A stretch of DNA of 64,000 bases from Peptoniphilaceae bacterium AMB_02 (GCA_036321625.1 CP143259.1:310001-374000), one strand, 5' to 3'; shown: positions 1 to 7,548, counted from the stretch's first letter. The notes: generated from the sequence alone by a model not told the origin. Translations and numbers: made by a program.

Positions 1-1
1 T

Positions 2-595
2 ACCTACGGTACCTATAGAACATTTGAATCGACAAATAGAGGAACTATTGAAGTACCTCCGGGAATCTACGGATGGCAAATGGATGTTGATGAAACTGAA
101 AAGCTAATAAGTAAATCTCTTGACGAAGGAACAAAAGAAATCACTCCAATCTACACAATAGAAGGTACTATAAGAACTGAAACCGGTGGCGATATCGGCT
201 CGACATATATAGAAGTGGACCTTTCCAATCAGCATATGTGGTACTATGAAAATGGTGAGTTAGTTATTAGTGCACCTGTTGTTACCGGCGACCCGACCAG
301 AGGAGTAGCAACACCTCCGGGAGTAAATGTGGTATGGCATAAGGAAAGAAATAAACCGCTTGAAGGAATTGATCCGAATGGTGCCCCATATGTAGCTCCG
401 GTTGATTACTGGATGGCTGTAGACTGGTCACATACGGGGATTCACAATGCGAGATGGAGAGAAAACGCCGGAGGATTTGGTGGAAATATATTTAGAGGAA
501 ACGGAAGTTTCGGATGTATAAATACACCATACTACGAAGTCTCCGTTCTATACGATAGAGTATTAGTAGGAACACCTGTAATTATGTACGAATAA
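2..595 (+). CDS. L,D-transpeptidase (YkuD domain), 5'-truncated by window edge
   Basis: This is the C-terminal part of a cell-wall cross-linking enzyme of the YkuD family. The frame is already open at base 2, so the gene starts outside the window. The visible N-terminal stretch (TYGTYRTF ... GIYGWQMDVD) resembles the end of the peptidoglycan-binding domain often found in front of YkuD. The YkuD domain follows (YIEVDLSNQHMWYY, then GDPTRGVATPPG). The catalytic region reads GIHNARW, then GSFGCINTP. The usual S-H-G-C is S-F-G-C here, but the nucleophilic Cys and the upstream His are present. It probably acts outside the membrane, making 3-3 cross-links. Family assignment is firm; the substrate is inferred. 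Confidence 0.88.
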   Translation, partial: TYGTYRTFESTNRGTIEVPPGIYGWQMDVDETEKLISKSLDEGTKEITPIYTIEGTIRTETGGDIGSTYIEVDLSNQHMWYYENGELVISAPVVTGDPTRGVATPPGVNVVWHKERNKPLEGIDPNGAPYVAPVDYWMAVDWSHTGIHNARWRENAGGFGGNIFRGNGSFGCINTPYYEVSVLYDRVLVGTPVIMYE

Positions 596-623
596 AATTA
601 TAAGTGATATATTAATAAATAAA

Positions 624-664
624 AAAGCCATGGAACGAATTTAGGATTCGAATTCCATGGCTTT
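624..664. terminator. Bidirectional intrinsic terminator
   Basis: A 12-bp perfect stem (624-635 with 653-664) encloses a second 5-bp stem, CGAAT/ATTCG. A-rich sequence lies on the left and T-rich on the right. It sits between the convergent transpeptidase gene and lrgB, so it can stop transcription from both sides. Confidence 0.85.
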
Positions 665-794
665 ATATATTTTGATATGAATACAAATCATTTACCAGCA
701 GTCAAAAATTTTGGCCGGATTTATTGGAGTACACAGCATTTTGTTTGCCTTGTACTAACATCTACCTAAATATTCAACTTAAACCTCATACGAA

Positions 795-1475
795 CTATAC
801 AAATCTAATAAAAATCGGGAATAATAATACCGTTATAAAACCTGCAATTACAATACATAGACCACTTATAGCTCCTGCTATCTCAGAAATGGTTAGTGCT
901 TTGGATGTGCCAATAGCATGAGATGCAGTTCCCAGTGCGGCTCCCTTTGCAATATCAATGTTAATTTTCAGCCTCTTTAATAAAAAGTCACAAACTATAA
1001 CACCTAAAAGCCCGGTAATAGAAATAGCAAAGGAAGTTATGGACGGGATACCGCCAAACTCCTCTGTAAGGGGGAGTGCTATGGCGGTAGTAATCGATTT
1101 GGGAAGTATAGATATAAGAACATTTCTATCTAAGCCAAAGTACTTACCCATTATCAAAATACTTGTAAGAGCCGTAATGCTTCCGACTGCTGAACCTATG
1201 AGGATAGGCCATTTATACTTTAAGAAGACGTCGAAATTGCGGTAAAAAGGTACGGCCAAGGCAACGGTTGTCGGCATAATCATAAACTGAATAAATGCGC
1301 CTCCGACCATAAAGTCATCATAACTGATGTTAAAAACTTTTAAAATAATAATAATGATGATGATAGCAACCAGGAGCGGATTCAGAAGACTGCTTTTGAA
1401 TCTCTTATTTACCAGTGTCCCAAAATAAAAACAAATTACGCATAGAAAAATACCAAAAACCGGACTATTCAACAT
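795..1475 (-). CDS. lrgB: LrgB/CidB-family membrane protein
   Basis: A 226-residue integral membrane protein of the LrgB/CidB family, with about seven hydrophobic segments and the conserved stretch GTASHAIGTSKAL near residues 180-192. Members work with an LrgA/CidA partner and are linked to murein hydrolase control or to export of small metabolites such as pyruvate in other Firmicutes. Its start codon lies inside the end of lrgA (11-nt overlap), so the pair is probably translationally coupled. The role in this organism is inferred from the family only. Confidence 0.9.
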   Translation of the reverse strand: MLNSPVFGIFLCVICFYFGTLVNKRFKSSLLNPLLVAIIIIIIILKVFNISYDDFMVGGAFIQFMIMPTTVALAVPFYRNFDVFLKYKWPILIGSAVGSITALTSILIMGKYFGLDRNVLISILPKSITTAIALPLTEEFGGIPSITSFAISITGLLGVIVCDFLLKRLKINIDIAKGAALGTASHAIGTSKALTISEIAGAISGLCIVIAGFITVLLFPIFIRFV

Positions 1476-1818
1476 CTTTTCTCACCACCAAGTACTTTAC
1501 AGTAAGTCCTGTTGCTATAAAAGTTAAAATAGTTGAAACGACTGAAATAATTATAAATGGTATTATCTTATCTGCGATTAGTGGATAACTGTTAACTAAT
1601 CCCACAGCAGGAGGAATGAAGTACATTGCCATAGTTCCAAGTAAAACACCGGCAAACTTTTCAATAGCATCGTACTTAACAACTCTTGTGTAAAGTAGTA
1701 GAAATAGAATTACCATAGCATAAACTGTTTCGGGAACTGGAAGTCCCAACAAATTTTTGATTACAGATCCGACAAATAGTGAAGTCATCAAAACTGTAAT
1801 GGAATATAGATGTTTCAT
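1465..1818 (-). CDS. lrgA: LrgA/CidA-family holin-like membrane protein
   Basis: A 117-residue protein with four predicted membrane segments (for example LYSITVLMTSLFVGSVI near the N-terminus and FIIISVVSTILTFIATGL near the C-terminus). It matches the LrgA/CidA family in size and layout, including the GLPVPETVYAM region. The ATG follows the yqeY stop codon by one base, and the gene overlaps lrgB, giving a tight yqeY-lrgA-lrgB unit. The residues are family-typical; function (holin-like or transporter partner) is inferred. Confidence 0.87.
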   Translation of the reverse strand: MKHLYSITVLMTSLFVGSVIKNLLGLPVPETVYAMVILFLLLYTRVVKYDAIEKFAGVLLGTMAMYFIPPAVGLVNSYPLIADKIIPFIIISVVSTILTFIATGLTVKYLVVRKDVE

Positions 1819-1819
1819 T

Positions 1820-2263
1820 TTATTTTAACAGCTTGTCCACTACCATATTTACAGATTTACCATCGGTTTTACTTCCGATTTTAGCCATTACCGACTTCAT
1901 AATGATTCCCTTGGCTTTTGGAGAAAGTTCGATTCCTTCTTCTTCTATTATCTTATTAACTTCAACTTCCAGTTCCTCAGCTGTAAGTTGTTTTGGAAGA
2001 TATGATTCGATAATCGCTATTCTCGTATTTGTTTCGTCAATGACATCGGATCTATCTGCAGGTAGCATTTCAAGTGTATCTCTAGCTTGTTTTAGTTCAC
2101 GTTGTACAAATTTTATTGCCTCATCATCAGTCAGAGTTTTCTTCTCTTCTTTCTCTGCAAGGGCAATAACTGACATCATATTGCTTATTACAGCAGCTTT
2201 TAACTTATCTTTTTCCTTCATTGCCATCATTTTATCTTTACGTAAATTGTCTAAAAAACTCAT
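1820..2263 (-). CDS. yqeY: YqeY/GatB-like tRNA-amidotransferase-related protein
   Basis: A 147-residue protein of the YqeY family, related to the tail domain of GatB. Signs are the N-terminal LDNLRKDKMMAMKEKDKLK and the central IIESYLPKQLTAEELE motif near residues 85-100. It is cytoplasmic and thought to touch tRNA or act on tRNA-dependent amidation, but its exact job is unsettled in the literature. A strong ribosome binding site (AAGGAGG) lies 6 bases before the ATG. It is the first gene of the leftward unit with lrgA and lrgB. Confidence 0.93.
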   Translation of the reverse strand: MSFLDNLRKDKMMAMKEKDKLKAAVISNMMSVIALAEKEEKKTLTDDEAIKFVQRELKQARDTLEMLPADRSDVIDETNTRIAIIESYLPKQLTAEELEVEVNKIIEEEGIELSPKAKGIIMKSVMAKIGSKTDGKSVNMVVDKLLK

Positions 2264-2478
2264 AGTGAACCTCCTTAATTTTATAATTTAAGTATATCAC
2301 TTAAACTTTTGTAAATCTACAATGGTACAGTACTTTAAATAAAAAGTTGGGGAATATAGAATAGAATCTATAGGATATAAGAATAAAGTTCAGACCTGCA
2401 CAAGGCTGTTACAAAGATAGTTAAAGAAATTAACTTGGTACAATAAAAAATATTAGCTCTAACTATTGTAAAGGAAAC

Positions 2479-2526
2479 TTGACAAGCGAGGAAACAAGTG
2501 TTATTCTAATGTAAAGGAAACTTTAC
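2479..2526 (+). promoter_or_regulatory. Promoter plus operator of the XRE gene at 2544
   Basis: TTGACA (2479-2484), a 17-base spacer and TATTCT (2502-2507) form a near-consensus promoter. A palindrome GTAAAG-GAAA-CTTTAC (2511-2526) lies at the expected transcription start. A second copy of GTAAAGGAAACTT sits at 2468-2480, just upstream and overlapping the first two bases of the -35 box. Two copies bracketing the promoter suggest autorepression by the XRE protein encoded next; this is inferred. Confidence 0.7.
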
Positions 2527-2543
2527 GGAGGAGGACTGAGTAT

Positions 2544-2756
2544 TTGAAAAACAAATTAGATGAATTGAGAAAAGCTAATGGCTTGACTCAAGAAGAATTT
2601 GCAAAAGAGTTAAGAGTGTCAAGACAAACTATTAGTGCTATAGAAAATGGTAAATACAATCCTTCTTTAGACTTGGCATTTAAGATTGCGATATATTTTT
2701 CTAAAACAATTGAAGAAGTATTTACTTATGAGGAGGAGAATCATGAAAAAAAATAA
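2544..2756 (+). CDS. XRE-family transcriptional regulator
   Basis: A 70-residue protein that is almost entirely one helix-turn-helix domain (LRKANGLTQEEFAKELRVS, then RQTISAIENGKYNPSLDLA). It resembles short Firmicutes repressors paired with a small membrane protein. The start is TTG, preceded by GGAGGAGG about 12 bases upstream. No in-frame ATG gives a full domain. The palindrome at its promoter points to autoregulation. It overlaps the next gene by 14 bases, so the two probably act together. Confidence 0.83.
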   Translation: MKNKLDELRKANGLTQEEFAKELRVSRQTISAIENGKYNPSLDLAFKIAIYFSKTIEEVFTYEEENHEKK

Positions 2757-3183
2757 TCTAATTTATGGCTTAGTATGTATTTTGTTAGCTGGGATAACTC
2801 TATACGCAGCCATTTCGTTTGGTGAAAATAAAATGGTAGGCGGATTATATGGCTTAACCGGAGTTTTAGGTGGAAATGGCATATATATAATAGTTCGATA
2901 TTTTTATTGGCTGACTAACAAAGAAAAATTCCAAGAGAAATTACAAGTAAAACAAATAGAGCAACAGGATGAATTAAAGCAAAAGATTAGAGAAAAGTCA
3001 GGTACCTGTACTAATTTGATAGGAAACTTGATTATACTTGTTTCTATTATGGTGTACTTAATCCTTAATGTATTAGATATTATGGATACAACACATATAA
3101 TAATATTCTTGGTAATCTATCTAATTAGTCAAGTTGTTATTGAAATTATCGTATTTAATCATTTACTAAAAAAATATGAATGA
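2743..3183 (+). CDS. Small membrane protein paired with XRE regulator
   Basis: A 146-residue protein with two hydrophobic segments at the N-terminus (LIYGLVCILLAGITLYAA and GLTGVLGGNGIYIIVRYFY), a charged middle (KEKFQEKLQVKQIEQQDELK) and two at the C-terminus. AGGAGG lies directly before the chosen ATG. XRE-membrane protein pairs of this kind are common in Firmicutes, and the membrane partner is usually of unknown function (stress sensing is sometimes proposed). I cannot assign a function. Confidence 0.75.
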   Translation: MKKNNLIYGLVCILLAGITLYAAISFGENKMVGGLYGLTGVLGGNGIYIIVRYFYWLTNKEKFQEKLQVKQIEQQDELKQKIREKSGTCTNLIGNLIILVSIMVYLILNVLDIMDTTHIIIFLVIYLISQVVIEIIVFNHLLKKYE

Positions 3184-3357
3184 TAAATAGTGATAAGAAA
3201 GTATATTTTGCTCACCTAATAAGTAGATGTGATGTCTAACTCTTTAAGAATGGTTACATTAAATATTATGCTGAATATAAGCAAGTGGCATTAAAGATCT
3301 AAACATTATAAACTACAACAATTGACTTAATGACCGTGTAAGAATTAAGCATAATAA

Positions 3358-3386
3358 TTGACAAAAAACGGATACTGTCCTAGAAT
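3358..3386 (+). promoter_or_regulatory. Promoter of tRNA-Ala
   Basis: TTGACA (3358-3363), a 17-base spacer and TAGAAT (3381-3386) end 11 bases before the first base of the tRNA, so transcription would start close to the mature 5' end. Confidence 0.7.
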
Positions 3387-3397
3387 AGTATCTAATT

Positions 3398-3473
3398 GGG
3401 GGCATAGCTCAGTTGGGAGAGCGCATGACTGGCAGTCATGAGGTCAGGAGTTCGAGCCTCCTTGTCTCCACCA
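3398..3473 (+). tRNA. tRNA-Ala (anticodon GGC)
   Basis: A complete 76-nt cloverleaf. The acceptor stem is GGGGGCA/TGTCTCC with the G3-U70 wobble that marks alanine tRNAs. The D stem is GCTC/GAGC. The anticodon stem CATGA/TCATG encloses loop CTGGCAG with anticodon GGC at 3431-3433. The T stem AGGAG/CTCCT has loop TTCGAGC. The discriminator is A at 3470 and CCA is encoded at 3471-3473. Its last 16 bases are the left prophage attachment site. Confidence 0.97.
3458..3473. repeat. attL core (16 bp), left prophage end
   Basis: CTCCTTGTCTCCACCA, the 3' end of the tRNA-Ala gene including its CCA, recurs exactly at 41932-41947. The base before and the base after differ between the copies, so the identity is exactly 16 bp. 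Confidence 0.93.
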
Positions 3474-3567
3474 TACATATTTTATAAATATTGACAACTA
3501 GTGATTTAGTGTAGATTTCAATGTTTGAAGGCTATTTCAATTATCGGTCTAAGTCGACCTAAACCGA

Positions 3568-3603
3568 TTGACTAGATAAATCTCACGTCAAAAATCTAGT
3601 CAA
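3568..3603. repeat. 10-bp inverted repeat at integrase 3' end
   Basis: TTGACTAGAT (3568-3577) and ATCTAGTCAA (3594-3603) are perfect inverted copies 16 bases apart, overlapping the end of the integrase gene. There is no long T run on the minus side, so this may be a weak terminator or an integrase arm-binding site near attP. I cannot decide between these. Confidence 0.5.
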
Positions 3604-4750
3604 AAATGCCCATGAATTTGAAATATTTCTCTGTTGATTTCTCTTTTCTGAAATTGGTGAAATGGTTGTATATTTTAAGTGTTGTGAGCTCATCTTCATG
3701 ACCTAGCCTAGATTGAACGGCTTTTAGGTCAGCACCGGCATCGAATAAATGACAACAGTGAGAATGCCTTAACACGTGCGGAGTGATTCGTACGTTCTTT
3801 ATGTGCTCTGATAGTTTATGTTTCTTGTAGATTTGGTCAAGTTTTTGTCCGGCTTTAGGCAGTGCAATATAAGAGCCTTTATTATTCGTGAATACGATGT
3901 TTTCGAGGCTTTGTATTGTTTGCTCTTTTTTCCATGTTTTTAGTTTTTGCATCGTGACTGGATCTAAATCAATTATTCGATTAGATTTAGAGGTCTTGGC
4001 AGTACTGGACACCATTAGCCGGTTATTTTCGCCGAGTGTTAGTGTTTTTGTTATCTTGATAGCATTCTTTCTAAAATCAACATCATCCCATTTAAGGGCC
4101 AGAATTTCACCTCTACGCATGCCGGAGTAGGCGAGCAAATGAAAGAACGTATGCCACATTATGTCGCCATCTTGCTTGAATGCATCGAGTAATATCAGTA
4201 GTTCCTCTCGTTCCAAGAATCCTTTATCATTCAAATCCGGAGTTTTTTGTTTTACCGGTGTTTTATAAATGTCAGTAAAAGGATTGTAAGAGACTAATCT
4301 CAAAGGCTGTATCGCATAATTAAAGCATTTATTCGCATAATTATAGAATGTGCGACCTTTATCGAACCGTGCGACCATATCATTATAAAACCTTTGGCAC
4401 TGCAAAGATGTTATTTTATCGATGTCTTTATTTTCAAAGACTGGTAGTATGTGGTCACGAAATACTTGGTCGGTTTTGTTTAAAGTAGATTCCTTTACAG
4501 TTGTCATATAGACTTCTCGCCATAACTCGTATACATCGCCGTAGGTCTTTCCGGATGACGTTTTAAGTAGTCCTTGGTCGAATTCGTAGACTAACTTATT
4601 TAAAGCCTTCTGGGCCTCTTTCATGGTCTTAAATCCTCTTCGGGTTGGGTTTATTTGTTTTCCGGTTAGGGGATCTATTCCCAAGTAGACTTTGAACATG
4701 TAGAATGTCTTTCCGTTTTTCTTTTTGTAGGATGTTATTTTGTTTTTCAT
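3596..4750 (-). CDS. int: Phage integrase (tyrosine recombinase)
   Basis: A 384-residue tyrosine recombinase. An N-terminal arm-binding domain (residues about 1-60, KKKNGKTFYMFKVYLG) is followed by a SAM-like core-binding domain (about 65-165) and the catalytic domain. Catalytic residues are visible: Arg in SGMRRGEILAL (about 212), H-x-x-R in TPHVLRHSHC (about 320), His in SRLGHEDELTT (about 343) and Tyr in LKIYNHF (about 358). It would carry out recombination between attP and the tRNA-Ala attB. Its position beside attL supports this. Confidence 0.96.
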   Translation of the reverse strand: MKNKITSYKKKNGKTFYMFKVYLGIDPLTGKQINPTRRGFKTMKEAQKALNKLVYEFDQGLLKTSSGKTYGDVYELWREVYMTTVKESTLNKTDQVFRDHILPVFENKDIDKITSLQCQRFYNDMVARFDKGRTFYNYANKCFNYAIQPLRLVSYNPFTDIYKTPVKQKTPDLNDKGFLEREELLILLDAFKQDGDIMWHTFFHLLAYSGMRRGEILALKWDDVDFRKNAIKITKTLTLGENNRLMVSSTAKTSKSNRIIDLDPVTMQKLKTWKKEQTIQSLENIVFTNNKGSYIALPKAGQKLDQIYKKHKLSEHIKNVRITPHVLRHSHCCHLFDAGADLKAVQSRLGHEDELTTLKIYNHFTNFRKEKSTEKYFKFMGIFD

Positions 4751-4794
4751 GTGTTGCTCCTCTTATGTGTACAAAAAAGGGTGCTTGCAACACC

Positions 4795-5094
4795 CTATTG
4801 CCTGTCTACCAACTTCTCAATGTTTTCATTAAGTCTCCCTAACTGCCTAATAATCATCCAATTTTGCTCGACCAGTGCAGAAAGATATGTCACTTTTGCT
4901 TGCTCCTCGGCTTTAGCAAAAGATAATGCCATTCCTACCTTAAAGAAATTGTTACCGACTAGGTCGTTTGCTATCCTTTGTAGGACAATTAGGTCCTTTT
5001 CATCAAGGCTTTCAAGTTGATACCTTTCCATAAATTCTTGTAATTTTCTTTCTTCTTTCTCTTCTTTTGTTTCCTTTTTTCCGAATAGTGCCAT
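4795..5094 (-). CDS. Hypothetical phage protein in lysogeny module
   Basis: A 99-residue, mostly helical protein with a highly charged N-terminus (KKETKEEKEERKLQEFMERY) and no recognised catalytic motif. AGGAGGGACC lies before the ATG. Small proteins with this type of N-terminus occur beside integrase genes in Firmicutes prophages. It lies between int and the ImmA-like gene in the leftward lysogenic transcript. No function assigned. Confidence 0.7.
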   Translation of the reverse strand: MALFGKKETKEEKEERKLQEFMERYQLESLDEKDLIVLQRIANDLVGNNFFKVGMALSFAKAEEQAKVTYLSALVEQNWMIIRQLGRLNENIEKLVDRQ

Positions 5095-5131
5095 TTTGTG
5101 GTCCCTCCTGTGTGGTTTTTATTTTATGAAA

Positions 5132-5599
5132 TTAATCATCAAGTTTTTCAAGTACTCCGAGCGGTTCGAAGTATATGTGATATTTTCCTATTCTCGTACA
5201 GATGCCATAAACACTTTTATAATACTTCACGGCATCTTGTAAGAATTCTTCTGTTACATCTAAGTATTCGGCAAGTTCGTGCCTGCCTCTTATTCGTGTA
5301 TTATGAGCATCGATTAATTTTTCAAGCGGAACAAGTTGCCCATAGCTCCATGCTCTCGCATGCCTTTCTTGCTGGGCGTTTGCTACCGCTTTGGTGTTCA
5401 AAATGTCGCCTACTGAGGTTTTAAGATGTCCGACCTCCTCGGCTATGATGCATCGTTTCTCCCGTCTTGTGAGGTGATTTAGTGAGTTTATATAGATAAT
5501 ATTGTCTATACATAAGCCTTTCAGTTTCTTATTTTTGAAAGGTGCTTCAATGATTTCAATTTCACCACTTTCTACTAGTTTATGTATTGCATTTTCCAT
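5132..5599 (-). CDS. ImmA/IrrE-family metallopeptidase
   Basis: A 155-residue protein with the helix RCIIAEEVGHLKTSVGD, which matches the zinc-binding region of ImmA/IrrE proteins, although the first His of the usual HExxH is Glu here (E-E-x-x-H). In other phages and ICEs such proteins cleave the neighbouring XRE repressor to allow induction. I chose the ATG at 5599 because AGAAGGA precedes it by 8 bases; a longer TTG start at 5635 is possible but has no clear ribosome binding site and would overlap the repressor gene. Confidence 0.83.
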   Translation of the reverse strand: MENAIHKLVESGEIEIIEAPFKNKKLKGLCIDNIIYINSLNHLTRREKRCIIAEEVGHLKTSVGDILNTKAVANAQQERHARAWSYGQLVPLEKLIDAHNTRIRGRHELAEYLDVTEEFLQDAVKYYKSVYGICTRIGKYHIYFEPLGVLEKLDD

Positions 5600-5603
5600 A
5601 TTT

Positions 5604-5924
5604 CTATTTCCTTCTAGATTTAATATATTCGGCAAATTTTCTTATTTCTTCAAGTTCTTCGGGCGTAAAGTCGCCGTCTAGATGGGCGGCGAGGGTTTGC
5701 AGTTCTTTTCTGTGCTTTGGAACATCATATCCCATTAACCATGACGGACTTACATTACACGCTCTAGCAATAGCATCAATTTTATCTTGCTTTGGCATGT
5801 ATCTTTCATTCAGATAGTCACTTATACTCGATGGAGTAATGTTTGCCAGTTTTCCAAGTTCTGTCTGATTGAGGTCCAATTCTTTCATTATTTGTGCTAG
5901 CCGTTTGGACAATTTTTCTTTCAT
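5604..5924 (-). CDS. Phage repressor (XRE/CI-like)
   Basis: A 106-residue protein with an N-terminal helix-turn-helix (LAQIMKELDLNQTELGKLAN, then ITPSSISDYLNERYMPKQDK, residues about 8-50) and a short acidic C-terminal part. There is no S24 peptidase domain, consistent with a partner ImmA-like protease next to it. Divergent promoters lie at 5940-6070 with operator-like palindromes (AACGGA-AA-TCCGTT). It is probably the lysogeny repressor. AAGGAG precedes the ATG. Confidence 0.88.
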   Translation of the reverse strand: MKEKLSKRLAQIMKELDLNQTELGKLANITPSSISDYLNERYMPKQDKIDAIARACNVSPSWLMGYDVPKHRKELQTLAAHLDGDFTPEELEEIRKFAEYIKSRRK

Positions 5925-5957
5925 TTTCCTAACTCCTTACATTGTATGGTGTTATAT

Positions 5958-5989
5958 ATTATACCACAAAATAATACATTTTAAACGGA
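5958..5989 (-). promoter_or_regulatory. Leftward repressor promoter with operator half-site
   Basis: On the minus strand TATAAT (5958-5963) is preceded by a weak -35 region at 5981-5986. The half-site AACGGA at 5984-5989 overlaps that -35, the same sequence as the half-site of the rightward operator. This would allow the repressor to control its own gene. Confidence 0.55.
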
Positions 5990-6016
5990 AATATGTAAAA
6001 AAAATAAAGAAAACTG

Positions 6017-6068
6017 TTGACAAATAAAAAAATAGGGGTTATACTTAAATAGAAAACGGAAATCCGTT
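6017..6068 (+). promoter_or_regulatory. Rightward early promoter and operator
   Basis: TTGACA (6017-6022), a 17-base spacer and TATACT (6040-6045) form a strong promoter for the early genes. The palindrome AACGGA-AA-TCCGTT (6055-6068) lies just downstream, where a bound repressor would block transcription. A related palindrome, ACGG-AAAA-CCGT, lies at 6299-6310 after the Cro-like gene. Confidence 0.78.
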
Positions 6069-6086
6069 AGAAATGGAGGTGAAAGA

Positions 6087-6299
6087 ATGAAATATGATTA
6101 CAGTAAGTTAAGGGGAAAAATCACTGAAAAATTTGGAACAATAGGTAGGTTTGCCGAGAGCATGAACATGTCGTACACTAGTGCTAGCAACAAGTTGAAC
6201 AACATAGTGCCATGGGACCAGTTGGAAATTGAAAGAGCGGTAGAAGTATTGGACTTAAATTGGGAATTAATTGAAGAATATTTTTTTACTCGCAAATAA
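6087..6299 (+). CDS. Cro-like DNA-binding protein (DUF739 type)
   Basis: A 70-residue protein (MKYDYSKLRGKITEKFG..., EIERAVEVLDLNWELIEEYFF) that fits the DUF739 Cro-like family of Firmicutes phages, with a helix-turn-helix in residues about 18-45. It is the first gene of the rightward transcript, preceded by GGAGGTG. It would compete with the leftward repressor in the lysis-lysogeny choice; this is inferred from family and position. Confidence 0.85.
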   Translation: MKYDYSKLRGKITEKFGTIGRFAESMNMSYTSASNKLNNIVPWDQLEIERAVEVLDLNWELIEEYFFTRK

Positions 6300-6310
6300 C
6301 GGAAAACCGT
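6298..6310. promoter_or_regulatory. Second operator-like palindrome
   Basis: AACGG-AAAA-CCGT overlaps the stop codon of the Cro-like gene and resembles the operator at 6055-6068. It may be an additional repressor or Cro site controlling the excisionase-like gene. Confidence 0.5.
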
Positions 6311-6356
6311 AAACAAAAGAACAATGAATAATATTTATTCACAGAAAGGAGAAACA

Positions 6357-6536
6357 ATGAAACAAGTAATGACCCAAGAAGAGGTATGTCAGTATCTGGA
6401 TATTTCAAAAGACACGCTTCTAGAGTGGCGAAAGCACGGTCTTGCGTATTCCAAGGTGGGCAATCGAATATTTTATAAGGCCGAATGGATAAGCGATTTT
6501 CTAGACGAAAATGAACAGTGTGATTACAGGAGATGA
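6357..6536 (+). CDS. Excisionase-like helix-turn-helix protein
   Basis: A 59-residue winged-helix protein of the excisionase/MerR-like type: MTQEEVCQYLDISKDTLLEWRKHGL, then KVGNRIFYKAEWISDFL. Such proteins bend DNA for excision or regulate early genes. The ATG at 6357 is preceded by AAAGGAG; an upstream ATG at 6324 lacks a ribosome binding site. The stop overlaps the next start (ATGA). Confidence 0.8.
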   Translation: MKQVMTQEEVCQYLDISKDTLLEWRKHGLAYSKVGNRIFYKAEWISDFLDENEQCDYRR

Positions 6537-6718
6537 ACAGAATAGAAAGACATCAACGCCTCATCCACAACGAACTCCAAAACTGCAGATCCCTGTACGA
6601 ACTTTGGAGAATATGTAAGGGACTAGAATTTCAATACCCGGCATGGATGGTGGAGCAAGAGAGATGTAGGAGATATTTTGAGTTAACAGTAGAAAGAATA
6701 TTTAAAAATAGGAGGTAG
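6533..6718 (+). CDS. Hypothetical small phage protein
   Basis: A 61-residue basic protein rich in Arg, His and aromatic residues (NRIERHQRLIHNELQNCRS). It overlaps the upstream stop by 4 bases, so it is translationally coupled to the excisionase-like gene. No recognisable domain. Confidence 0.62.
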   Translation: MNRIERHQRLIHNELQNCRSLYELWRICKGLEFQYPAWMVEQERCRRYFELTVERIFKNRR

Positions 6719-6720
6719 AG

Positions 6721-6858
6721 ATGAACAAAAGATATGTTTGGAATCCTAAGACATGGTATCAGTGGACGCTTTACTATGCGGCTTATGGATTAGGTCTATT
6801 AGGGGCTGTAATGCTCATATGGCTTATGTACGTGCTTGCATGGGCGAGTTCTATTTAA
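6721..6858 (+). CDS. Small single-span membrane protein
   Basis: A 45-residue protein: a short polar start (NKRYVWNPKTWYQW), then one hydrophobic segment (AAYGLGLLGAVMLIWLMYVL). TAGGAGGTAGAG sits directly before the ATG. It lies in the early operon between two small genes with good spacing. Function unknown. Confidence 0.65.
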   Translation: MNKRYVWNPKTWYQWTLYYAAYGLGLLGAVMLIWLMYVLAWASSI

Positions 6859-6871
6859 AGGAGGTGAGGAA

Positions 6872-7099
6872 ATGAATTATGACAGGTTGCTAGACGAGTT
6901 AATTCACGAAACAAAGCAACTGGCACAAAAAGCGACGCATTATTCTACTACAAAAGAAAACGAAAAGGAGCGTGAGAAGTGGGCGCATAGGAGTATGATT
7001 TATAGTTTTGCATTACTGAACTTGAAAGACAGGGAGAATGCGAAACTGATTTTGAAAATGGTAAATGAACTTACAGAAACGGAAAGGATAATGAAATGA
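6872..7099 (+). CDS. Hypothetical phage protein
   Basis: A 75-residue helical, charged protein (YDRLLDELIHETKQLAQKA). The ATG at 6872 follows AAAGGAGGTGAGGA. The last bases overlap the next start codon. No assigned family. Confidence 0.68.
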   Translation: MNYDRLLDELIHETKQLAQKATHYSTTKENEKEREKWAHRSMIYSFALLNLKDRENAKLILKMVNELTETERIMK

Positions 7100-7548
7100 A
7101 AACATTACAGTTACAAAAAGATTTTATGACAAAGATTGAGAAGCATCAAAAAGCAATTTGCGACATTAGTGAAGTGGAAGTATCGAAACACGTTGCAATT
7201 GGTGATGGATTTAGGATTTATTTGATAAACGTGGAAGATTTCTATCTTGACAGTGCGAAAATGTCTAATCATAAATTTTGCGAAATAATACGCGACACTG
7301 AAAAAGAAGAGGGTTACGAAAACGCATGGTTGACGAATGAAATGAGAGTGTTTCAAAAAGAAAAGCTTAACAAGATTGAGAATGCGGAAACTCACGCGTA
7401 CGTGAATGAAAAGTTTTTAAAGTATTTTGAAGATGCGACTTTTAAAATTAAGCATCCACATAGACCGGTGCTAGTTTACGAAAATGGAGTTATACGAGGT
7501 TTGGTTTTACCAATGAAATTCGAGGAGGAAGGAAATGTTAACAAATGA
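7096..7548 (+). CDS. Hypothetical phage protein
   Basis: A 150-residue protein of mixed composition with no motif that I recognise. Near its C-terminus (RPVLVYENGVIRGLVLPMKF) it has a beta-rich pattern reminiscent of small phage proteins of unknown role. It starts with ATGA overlap to the previous gene and its end overlaps the next, so it belongs to the same early transcript. Confidence 0.7.
   Translation: MKTLQLQKDFMTKIEKHQKAICDISEVEVSKHVAIGDGFRIYLINVEDFYLDSAKMSNHKFCEIIRDTEKEEGYENAWLTNEMRVFQKEKLNKIENAETHAYVNEKFLKYFEDATFKIKHPHRPVLVYENGVIRGLVLPMKFEEEGNVNK

Noticed and set aside
1833-2291. Long open frame on the plus strand over yqeY
   Set aside because: It is the antisense of a well-conserved gene, has no ribosome binding site and a Ser/Ile-rich composition typical of a shadow frame.
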